A stretch of 16,101 bases of DNA from JAGXLC01 sp046545815 (GTDB taxonomy: Bacteria; Bacteroidota; Bacteroidia; Bacteroidales; UBA12077): positions 1 through 16,101 of the forward strand of contig JBKGZA010000060.1 in assembly GCA_046545815.1 (NCBI GenBank), written 5' to 3'. The translations under genes and the position numbers were made by a program. The notes beneath the pieces are model-generated. The model saw only the letters and a list, made by a program, of their open reading frames with translations, was not told the DNA's origin and did not search any database. The first letter of the stretch is position 1, and every line of letters starts with the position of its first letter. Shown here one piece after another: positions 7,696 through 14,177 of the stretch.

Positions 7696-8268
7696 TCCCA
7701 GTCCAAAGCCGGCATAGATCTGATAAGGTGTATGGTGTTTCAATATAAGTCTGGAGGTTCCCAGAAGACCGGCTGATAAAATTGAAGCCAGCAGAAAAAC
7801 GAGCAGATTCGTCTCCAGGTTATAGCTAAAAATTAATATGGCTCCGGTCAAAGCACCAATACCCGCCATGTGTGCGCTTATTTTCCATCTAAAGGTGATA
7901 AACAGAACAATTAAAATAAGGATGGCTCCGGCAAGCATAACATTGGCTATGGTTGAAGGAAAATCCATCTGCTGCATGATCAGGTAACCCATAAGATAAA
8001 GAATGCCAATGGTGGCCAATGGAATGATTCTTTCCTTCCTGAAACGCATTTCAAAAGTTTTTAGAAAATTCTGATACAGGAACAGGGGAAGGAAAGCAAG
8101 AGGCAACAGGCAGGTGGTGATGAATACGATAACAAAAATCACTTTTTTGGCTTGGAAAGGCAGCATGGAAAAGTAGGTGTCGGAATTGAGCAAAATCAAA
8201 ATTCCATAGGTAGGCATCAATAAAGGATTGAATACTATAGATATGATTTTGGCTAGCAGTTTTGACAT
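7660..8268 (-). CDS. PAP2-superfamily-like integral membrane protein
   Basis: The 202-residue protein has about five or six hydrophobic segments. It keeps traces of the PAP2 phosphatase signature: a basic cluster RFRKERIIPL (about 75-84, in place of KX6RP), SAHM (131-134, in place of PSGH, with the histidine kept), and SRLILKHHTPYQ (172-183), which fits S-R-x5-H-x3 with Gln instead of the usual Asp. The H179 nucleophile candidate is present. Members of this Bacteroidota group are annotated as phosphatase PAP2 family proteins; a lipid phosphate or undecaprenyl pyrophosphate substrate is possible but not shown. The gene begins three bases after rpoN and is the last of the asnS-rpoN operon. Confidence 0.75.
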   Translation of the reverse strand: MSKLLAKIISIVFNPLLMPTYGILILLNSDTYFSMLPFQAKKVIFVIVFITTCLLPLAFLPLFLYQNFLKTFEMRFRKERIIPLATIGILYLMGYLIMQQMDFPSTIANVMLAGAILILIVLFITFRWKISAHMAGIGALTGAILIFSYNLETNLLVFLLASILSAGLLGTSRLILKHHTPYQIYAGFGLGLTVLVLTFIFF

Positions 8269-8271
8269 TTT

Positions 8272-9732
8272 TTATACTTTAAGTTCTTTCCTGAGTCTGG
8301 CAACAGGGATATTCATTTGTTCCCTGTATTTGGCCACGGTCCTCCGTGCAATTCTATATCCCTGTTCTCTAAGAATCTCAGCGAGTTTTTCATCCGTCAG
8401 GGGTTTTCTCTTATCCTCATTATTAATGTTTTCTTTCAAGATGGATTTTATCTGACGCGTGGATACCTCTTCCCCGTCTTCCTTCTGCATGCCTTCTGAA
8501 AAGAAATATTTCAACGGGTATATGCCGAACGGAGTTTGAATGTATTTGCTGTTCACTACCCGGGATATGGTGGAAATATCCAGACCCGTCTTATCCGCTA
8601 TATCCTTAAGGATCATAGGTCTTAACTGAGATTCGTCCCCTGTCTGAAAAAATTCATATTGATAATCCAAAATGGCATTCATCGTGATGAGCAATGTGTT
8701 TTGTCTCTGTTTGATCGCGTCGATGAACCATTTCGCGGCTTCTAGTTTCTGCTTGACAAAACTTATTGCCTCTTTTTCATCCCTGGTCTTATTCTGCTTG
8801 TTTTTCTGATATTCTTCCAGCATCGCACTATAATCCTTGTTGATGTGCAGATCTGGGACATTTTTACTGTTCAGGATCAACTCCAGCTTTCCGTCATTGT
8901 TTTCCAGAATAAAATCAGGGACTATCGTTTGTATGGAACGGTTGTCGGTGCTGGTATAAACACTGCCAGGCTTGGGATTTAGCTTTAAAATCTCGTTAAA
9001 CGTCTCTTCCAGTTCTTCTTCACTTATCTTGAGCCGGTTGATGATTTTTTCGTAATGCTTCTTGGTAAATTCATTGAAATATTGCTCCAGTATCTTTCTG
9101 GCCAGCTTTACCGGGCGTCTTTCCTGATCCTTTTGTTTAATCTGAATAAGCAGGCATTCTCTCAGATTTCTGGCGCCTACTCCCGGAGGATCCAGTTCCT
9201 GAATGATTCTTAATACCCTTTCAAGTTCTTCTTCAGTGGTTTTTATATCCTGTGTGAAGGAAAGGTCATTGACGATCGATTCCACCTTTCTCCTGAGGTA
9301 ACCGTCTTCATCCATATTACCTATAAGATACTGGGCCAGAAGATGTTCCCTTTCAGTAAGATTCTTCAGTCCGATCTGATTTTCCAGATACTCATGAAAA
9401 GAAGTCCCTTGAGAGAAGGGGATTTCCTCTTTTTTATCATCCCTGGATACATTATGCGATTGCAGTTTATAAGAAGGAATGTCATCATCATTCATATAAT
9501 CTTCAAAGGAAAATTCATCCTGATCACCGTCATTCAGTTCTCCTTCCTGTTCTTCATAATTTTCTTCCACTTCATCATGCTTTTCCCCCTCTTCCAAAAT
9601 AGGATTGTCTTCCAGTTCCTGTTTGATGCGCTGCTCAAGCTGCAAAGTAGGGATCTCCAGCATTTTGATCATCTGGATCTGCTGGGGAGATAATTTTTGA
9701 AGTAATTTTTGTTCTAAACTCTGCCTAAGCAT
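8272..9732 (-). CDS. rpoN: RNA polymerase sigma-54 factor RpoN
   Basis: The 486-residue protein has the sigma-54 layout. Region I is Gln- and Leu-rich (residues 1-48: MLRQSLEQKLLQKLSPQQIQ start). It is followed by a strongly acidic region II (about 45-90). The core-binding domain includes LDPPGVGARNLRECLLIQ. The C-terminal DNA-binding part has a helix-turn-helix (DISTISRVVNSKYIQTPFGIYPLKYFFSEG) and the RpoN box ARRTVAKYRE at 462-471. It recognises -24/-12 promoters and needs enhancer-binding ATPases, none of which is in this window. The gene lies 15 bases after asnS and three before the PAP2-like gene, so it is probably expressed from the asnS promoter. Confidence 0.97.
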   Translation of the reverse strand: MLRQSLEQKLLQKLSPQQIQMIKMLEIPTLQLEQRIKQELEDNPILEEGEKHDEVEENYEEQEGELNDGDQDEFSFEDYMNDDDIPSYKLQSHNVSRDDKKEEIPFSQGTSFHEYLENQIGLKNLTEREHLLAQYLIGNMDEDGYLRRKVESIVNDLSFTQDIKTTEEELERVLRIIQELDPPGVGARNLRECLLIQIKQKDQERRPVKLARKILEQYFNEFTKKHYEKIINRLKISEEELEETFNEILKLNPKPGSVYTSTDNRSIQTIVPDFILENNDGKLELILNSKNVPDLHINKDYSAMLEEYQKNKQNKTRDEKEAISFVKQKLEAAKWFIDAIKQRQNTLLITMNAILDYQYEFFQTGDESQLRPMILKDIADKTGLDISTISRVVNSKYIQTPFGIYPLKYFFSEGMQKEDGEEVSTRQIKSILKENINNEDKRKPLTDEKLAEILREQGYRIARRTVAKYREQMNIPVARLRKELKV

Positions 9733-9747
9733 AATGAAACAATCTTC

Positions 9748-11142
9748 TTAAAATTCAGCATTCTTCGGTGTTCTCGGGAAGGGAATCACATCCCGAATGT
9801 TATACATTCCGGTAATGAAAAGCATCAGCCGCTCAAAACCCAAACCAAAACCGCTATGCGGCACTGTTCCGTATTTCCTGGTTTCCAGATACCACCAAAG
9901 GTTCTCCTCGGGTAATCCCAACTCTTTGATTCTGTTATAAAGCTTATCATAATCCTCTTCCCTCTGTGAGCCTCCAACAACTTCGCCGATCTTTGGGAAA
10001 AGCAGATCCAATGCCCGCACCGTCTTACCATCGTCATTTTGTTTCATATAAAAAGCCTTAATGTCCCTGGGATAATCCACTACAATCACGGGCTTTTTGA
10101 AGTATTTTTCTACAAGATATTTTTCATGTTCTGCCTGAAGATCTATACCCCACTCCACGGGAAACTCCCACTTCTCCTCCGCACTTTCCAGGATTTCGAT
10201 GGCCTTCGTATAGGTTATCCTCTGATAAGTATTCTGCTCTACAAATTTCAAACGATCTATGAGTTCGTTATCGTACATCTTATTAAGAAATTCCAGATCA
10301 TCAAAGCAATGCCCCAGGGCATATTTGACCAGATACCTGGTGAAATCTTCCGTGAGATCCATGTTGTCTTCATTGTCATAAAAGGCCATCTCCGGCTCGA
10401 TCATCCAGAATTCAGCCAGATGCCTGGGTGTATTGGAGTTTTCTGCACGAAAAGTGGGTCCGAATGTATAGACCTTGGATAATGCCAAAGCTCCCAACTC
10501 TGCTTCCAATTGGCCTGAAACCGTGAGATTGGTCTCTTTTCCGAAAAAATCCCTGCTGTAGTCAATGTCATTGTTGCCATTCATTGGAGGATCTTTAAGG
10601 TCCAGGGTGGTAACTCTGAACATTTCACCGGCTCCTTCTGCGTCTGAACCTGTTATGATAGGAGTATGAAGATAATAAAAGCCGTGGTCATGGAAATATT
10701 TGTGTATGGCAAACGACATGGCATGCCTTAATCGGATTACCGCTCCAAATGTATTGGTCCGAAACCTTAAATGAGCAATTTCTCTCAAAAATTCAAGAGA
10801 ATGTCCTTTCTTCTGCAATGGATATTCCTCTGGGTTGGCCTTTCCGTAAAGGGTGATATCCTGTGCAAGAATCTCTACATTCTGCCCCTGACCCTTTGAT
10901 TCTACAAGCTCTCCCCTGACGCCAATACCTGCTCCGGTATTGATGAACTTTAACAGTTCAGGATCAAACTTATCCACCTCTACAACTATCTGTATATTGT
11001 GAATCGTGGAACCATCATTAAGTGCAATAAAATTCACACTTTTCTTACCCCGTTTTGTCCTTACCCATCCTTTGACAATAACTTCCCTGTTTAATTCCCC
11101 GCTGTTTATCAATTCTCGTATCGGCGTGTTGGTTCTTTCCAT
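9748..11142 (-). CDS. asnS: Asparaginyl-tRNA synthetase
   Basis: The 464-residue product has the usual length of bacterial AsnRS. An N-terminal OB-fold anticodon-binding domain (about 20-98, VIVKGWVRTKRGKKSVNFI) is followed by the class II catalytic core. Motif 2 is FRAENSNTPRHLAEFWMIEPE (231-251) and motif 3 is GFGLGFERLMLFITGMYNIR (431-450), ending in RDVIPFPRTPKNAEF. The NTPRHLAEFWMIEPE form is that of AsnRS rather than AspRS. It charges tRNA-Asn with asparagine in the cytoplasm. It is the first gene of a three-gene minus-strand operon, with its own Bacteroidetes-type -7 element upstream. Confidence 0.97.
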   Translation of the reverse strand: MERTNTPIRELINSGELNREVIVKGWVRTKRGKKSVNFIALNDGSTIHNIQIVVEVDKFDPELLKFINTGAGIGVRGELVESKGQGQNVEILAQDITLYGKANPEEYPLQKKGHSLEFLREIAHLRFRTNTFGAVIRLRHAMSFAIHKYFHDHGFYYLHTPIITGSDAEGAGEMFRVTTLDLKDPPMNGNNDIDYSRDFFGKETNLTVSGQLEAELGALALSKVYTFGPTFRAENSNTPRHLAEFWMIEPEMAFYDNEDNMDLTEDFTRYLVKYALGHCFDDLEFLNKMYDNELIDRLKFVEQNTYQRITYTKAIEILESAEEKWEFPVEWGIDLQAEHEKYLVEKYFKKPVIVVDYPRDIKAFYMKQNDDGKTVRALDLLFPKIGEVVGGSQREEDYDKLYNRIKELGLPEENLWWYLETRKYGTVPHSGFGLGFERLMLFITGMYNIRDVIPFPRTPKNAEF

Positions 11143-11166
11143 ACTGTTTTTATTTATTAATCCCTA

Positions 11167-11174
11167 CAAAATTA
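11167..11174 (-). promoter_or_regulatory. Putative promoter -7 element of the asnS-rpoN operon
   Basis: Read on the minus strand this is TAATTTTG, an exact match to TAnnTTTG, with its last base 24 bases before the asnS ATG. A CTG (instead of TTG) occurs 20 bases further upstream at 11195-11197. The 11-base string TAATTTTGTAG is the same as at 6090-6100 on the plus strand. Confidence 0.5.
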
Positions 11175-11252
11175 CAATTTTTGATTCTATAAAACAGTTT
11201 ACAATATAATAAAATGTGATAAACATATCCAAGAAAGGATAAAGGTTAAAGA

Positions 11253-11284
11253 TTTGCATGATTCGGATTTTTTTTGTATCTTCA
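11253..11284 (+). promoter_or_regulatory. Putative promoter of the 11353-13274 gene pair
   Basis: TTTG at 11253-11256 and TATCTTCA at 11277-11284 are separated by 20 bases, the spacing of Bacteroidetes -33/-7 promoters; the -7 box matches four of the six fixed consensus positions. Initiation near 11292 would leave a leader of about 60 bases before the ATG at 11353. A TTG codon at 11254 is in frame with the downstream gene but lies inside the -33 element, which argues against it as a start. Confidence 0.45.
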
Positions 11285-11352
11285 ACTGGATATACCTTTT
11301 CAAAAATTTTCATAATCGTTTCACACATAAAAAACTAAAAATAAATTTCACT

Positions 11353-12138
11353 ATGAAATGGATGGTTAATTATGAGTTGATGGACAGCAGAGAAGCGAAT
11401 GAGCAGGCGGCATTGGTTGTCAATGATATTCTGGATAAATTTGAAAAGTTGATTCCTGCAGGCCCACCTCTTGGGTACAAACCACTTTTCTTAATCAATG
11501 ATACCGATGGCGGGCCTACGCTTTACTGGCCACTTGGACATGATTTCTACAAAATTGGATTAAACATTCCCGATATATTCTTCAATCAGGTAGCTTTTCA
11601 GTTTTCCCAGGAATTTAGCAGAATTTATTGTGATCCCCGTATCAGCAACTGGTTTATTGATCTGATAGGCCATGTTGCAGCCCTTTATATGCTGGAGTAC
11701 CTTTCAGAGAAATGGGAAAACAACCCGCCCCGACCGGAACTTTCTGATTATTACGAAAATTTTACCAGTTACCGGAGCAATCTGCTGGGGACTGCTTTCA
11801 GTAAAATCGATATGGTAAAATATCAAATCTCCAATGAATGGGTAAAAAATCAGATCAAAAAATTAATGAATGAGGAAAGCTACAACCGTGGAAAAATCTT
11901 GCTTATAGCCTATGAAATCATGGGACTTTTTAAGGAATCGGAAGACTATTGGGGGATCTTGCCGTATGTGGGTAAATGTTCCAAACCTGCACCTTCTTCC
12001 GATATAAACAATATGGCAACGCTCAGGAAAACAGAGCCCGATTTCAGGGAATTGCTCAGGGAAGTACCTAAAGAAGTGTACCCGTTTGTGGAAAAACTGG
12101 TTAATAAATTCGGTGTGTTTGAAGAAGAAACATCATAG
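11353..12138 (+). CDS. Hypothetical protein, possible degenerate metallopeptidase-like fold
   Basis: The 261-residue product is not one I recognise. The ATG at 11353 is chosen because the 33-codon upstream extension from TTG 11254 is AT-rich, low in complexity and overlaps the promoter. No signal peptide or membrane segment is evident. It starts with a helical stretch (ANEQAALVVNDILDKFEKL) and then GYKPLFLINDTDGGPTLYWP. The middle reads AFQFSQEFSRIYCDPRISNWFIDLIGHVAALYMLEYLSEKW (residues 81-121, in two parts around the Cys). This resembles the layout of gluzincin metallopeptidases (HExxH, spacer, WFxE, then a helix), but QEFSR replaces HExxH and Asp replaces the distal Glu. If related, it should be inactive. 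A later segment (LLREVPKEVYPFVEKLVNKFG) is helical. It lies 14 bases upstream of the universal stress protein gene and is probably co-transcribed with it. Confidence 0.8.
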   Translation: MKWMVNYELMDSREANEQAALVVNDILDKFEKLIPAGPPLGYKPLFLINDTDGGPTLYWPLGHDFYKIGLNIPDIFFNQVAFQFSQEFSRIYCDPRISNWFIDLIGHVAALYMLEYLSEKWENNPPRPELSDYYENFTSYRSNLLGTAFSKIDMVKYQISNEWVKNQIKKLMNEESYNRGKILLIAYEIMGLFKESEDYWGILPYVGKCSKPAPSSDINNMATLRKTEPDFRELLREVPKEVYPFVEKLVNKFGVFEEETS

Positions 12139-12152
12139 AAACATTAATTATT

Positions 12153-13274
12153 ATGAGTGACAGAATCGTTACCATAGCAGTTCAAGACTATTCAAGGGCC
12201 CAGGTATTAAAAAGCCACCTGAATGCCGAGGGCATTGAATGTTATCTGAAAAATGTCAACCTGGTGCACTCAGCTGTGCCGGGAGGAGTAGAAGTTAGGG
12301 TTCATGAAAACGATATGGAAGCGGCCCTGAGAATCGTTGAAAAAGTCAGCGAGGAATACCGGGAGGAGACAGGAAAAGAATCACCGGCACCCAAAAAGGT
12401 TCAGCGGATTCTGGTTCCCGTCGACTTTTCCATGTATTCAAAGAATGCATGCAGGTATGCCGTCGGTTTGGCAGAAAAGCTGAATGCCCATGTCAAATTG
12501 CTCCATGTTTATTACAACCCCATTGTAAATTCCATGCCCATGACCGATACTTACTACTATCAGGTCAACATGGATGAAATCATACGGGATATTGAGCTCC
12601 GGGCAAAAGAACAAATGGAAAAATTTTATCAGGAGATTAAAAGCTGGATAGACCACCAGGAGATCAAAAACATTACACTGGACTATGCTTTGGTCCGGGG
12701 CATTTCCCATGAAGAGATACTGATCCAGGCGGAAGAATACAACCCGGATGTGATTATTATAGGCATCCGCGGAAAAGAAGAAAAATCTACTGACTTGATG
12801 GGAGGCGTAGCCCGAAAGATTGTCGAAAACGCTCCGGTACCCGTGCTGGCTATCCCTGAAGCTTCAGAATACCAAGGAATAAGTTACATTAACGTCATGT
12901 ATGTGACCGATTTCGACGAGTCTGATTTCACAGCCATCCGCAAACTGATGAACATAATGAGCCCCTTCAGTGTGCGGGTGTATTGCGTGCACATTTCCAC
13001 ACCGGAAACCAACGAATGGGATCAGGTAAAAATGGAGGGGCTCAAGTCACGCATCCGCCAGGAATACGGAAATCAGGACTTTGAATGTGCCCTGATTGAA
13101 AAGGAAGATAAACTGAAAGGCATTCAGGAATTCATTGAACAAACAAATATTGACATTCTTTCATTGGTCACCCACAAACGCAACATCATCGAAAAAATAT
13201 TCAACCCGGGAATCGAAAAAAAGCTCCTCTTTCATTCCAATGTCCCTTTATTGGTATTTCATGCTGAAAGGTAG
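12153..13274 (+). CDS. Universal stress protein with N-terminal DUF2007-like domain and two USP domains
   Basis: The 373-residue product has three parts. Residues 1-68 (IVTIAVQDYSRAQVLKSHLN...GIECYL...GGVEVRVHENDMEAAL) look like the DUF2007 'putative signal transducing protein' fold (PF09413). Residues 82-236 form a USP domain beginning QRILVPVDFSMYSKNACRYA and ending VPVLAIPE, with a near-intact ATP-binding loop G-x2-G-x9-G-G (GIRG at 204-207, GG at 217-218; the second Gly is usually Ser or Thr). Residues 243-371 form a second USP domain lacking this loop but with the Bacteroidota-type ending THKRNIIEKIF...SNVPLLVFH. A cytoplasmic ATP-sensing stress role is inferred from the family. The linker between the first two parts is charged (about 69-82). 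It is the second gene of a plus-strand pair. Confidence 0.9.
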   Translation: MSDRIVTIAVQDYSRAQVLKSHLNAEGIECYLKNVNLVHSAVPGGVEVRVHENDMEAALRIVEKVSEEYREETGKESPAPKKVQRILVPVDFSMYSKNACRYAVGLAEKLNAHVKLLHVYYNPIVNSMPMTDTYYYQVNMDEIIRDIELRAKEQMEKFYQEIKSWIDHQEIKNITLDYALVRGISHEEILIQAEEYNPDVIIIGIRGKEEKSTDLMGGVARKIVENAPVPVLAIPEASEYQGISYINVMYVTDFDESDFTAIRKLMNIMSPFSVRVYCVHISTPETNEWDQVKMEGLKSRIRQEYGNQDFECALIEKEDKLKGIQEFIEQTNIDILSLVTHKRNIIEKIFNPGIEKKLLFHSNVPLLVFHAER

Positions 13275-13502
13275 GACTAACAAAGTCTGTAATGGAGATG
13301 TAAAGCGCTATGAAATTTAATTTAATTCTTTTCGGATAGCATCCTGTTTTTAAATTTTAAATTTCGGTAATTGGAATTGGGAATGCACCCATTGGAATTT
13401 GGATATCCCGCCTGCCGCCAGGCAGATATTTGTTATTTGTGGTTTGTAATTTGCCTGCCGGCAGGCAGGGTGCTTCACTTGTTAAGGATTGTTTAATATA
13501 AA
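13275..13502. other. Intergenic region between convergent genes
   Basis: These 228 bases separate the stop codons of the stress-protein gene (+) and ispD (-). No coding frame is convincing. It holds a weak hairpin at 13334-13344 (GGAT-AGC-ATCC) followed by TGTTTTT, which could end the plus-strand transcript. There is a 12-base direct repeat with one mismatch (13371-13382 and 13392-13403, TTGGAATTkGGA), and a pair of GC-rich palindromic units described separately. Such TTGGAATTT-type and GCCTGCC palindromic stretches look like dispersed intergenic repeats rather than unique sequence. Confidence 0.6.
13411..13468. repeat. Pair of GC-rich palindromic repeat units
   Basis: CCTGCCGCCAGGCAG at 13411-13425 and CCTGCCGGCAGGCAG at 13454-13468 differ at one base. 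The second lies in a perfect 16-base palindrome (TGCCTGCCGGCAGGCA, 13452-13467); in the first, the one-base change leaves a 5-bp stem. They are 28 bases apart across an AT-rich spacer. The GC content is far above the surroundings. They could act as a bidirectional terminator for the two convergent genes, or be copies of a REP-like element. Confidence 0.6.
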
Positions 13503-14177
13503 TTATTTTTCCAGAAACTGAAGCAGCGTCTCCGCCACTGCCAGATCCTTCTTTGTCGTTATCTTGATATTCTCAGGATTCCCCTTCACTGTATTGATTT
13601 TGATTCCTGTTTTCTCCACCACCGATGCATCATCTGTAAAATCAGGATCATATTCCTGCCTGTAGGCATGGAGGAGTAGATCGCTATGAAATACCTGGGG
13701 GGTTTGAACAATTTTATAATGGGCCCTGGGCACAGCTTTATTTTCAGAGTCTGTGATTCGCCTGATGGATTCATGAATATCCGCAACGGGAATGGCATTC
13801 CCCGATATTTCCGCCTTTTCAAAGGCTTGCCGGATAGTTCTTTGACTGACCAGCGGCCTCACTCCATCGTGAATGGCAATTATGGAAGGAGAAGTGATGG
13901 CTTGAAGCGCATTTTTTACGGTTTGAAAACGGGTTTCACCTCCTGCTATCACCTTATGAGGAATCCGAAAATGCTCATTGATGCAAAGCTTTTCCCAGCT
14001 TGGAATTTCCCTGGCGGGCAGACCGACAACAAGATCCATATCCCCGTCGAATGCATGAAAGGTACGGATGGTTTTTATTAAAATGATTTCATTGTGGATC
14101 TTCAGAAACTGTTTGGGAAGCTGAGAATCCATCCTTTTTCCAATACCGCCGGCAACGATTATGGCAACTCTCTTCAT
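13503..14177 (-). CDS. ispD: 2-C-methyl-D-erythritol 4-phosphate cytidylyltransferase
   Basis: The 224-residue product has all IspD marks: the nucleotide-binding loop AGGIGKRM (9-16) with PKQFL (21-25, catalytic Arg and Lys), IHDGVRPLV (102-110, the metal-binding Asp region), VQTPQVF (157-163), FTDDASVVE (180-188) and GNPENIKIT (199-207). It couples CTP to methylerythritol phosphate in the non-mevalonate isoprenoid pathway, as a cytoplasmic homodimer in known members. Length is normal. Its ATG overlaps the stop codon of the upstream acyl-CoA ligase as ATGA, so translation is probably coupled. No other pathway gene is in the window. Confidence 0.96.
   Translation of the reverse strand: MKRVAIIVAGGIGKRMDSQLPKQFLKIHNEIILIKTIRTFHAFDGDMDLVVGLPAREIPSWEKLCINEHFRIPHKVIAGGETRFQTVKNALQAITSPSIIAIHDGVRPLVSQRTIRQAFEKAEISGNAIPVADIHESIRRITDSENKAVPRAHYKIVQTPQVFHSDLLLHAYRQEYDPDFTDDASVVEKTGIKINTVKGNPENIKITTKKDLAVAETLLQFLEK

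Noticed and set aside
8228..8499. Plus-strand open frames inside rpoN and the PAP2-like gene
   Set aside because: They lie opposite a clear sigma-54 gene with intact motifs and show no family features; they are antisense shadows.
10039..10482. 147-codon plus-strand frame inside asnS
   Set aside because: It is antisense to the conserved synthetase core and its composition (aromatic- and Ile-rich) is what the reverse of that coding sequence gives.
11254..11352. N-terminal extension of the 11353 gene from a TTG codon
   Set aside because: The extra 33 residues are AT-rich and low in complexity, and the TTG lies in the putative -33 element; the ATG at 11353 is preferred.
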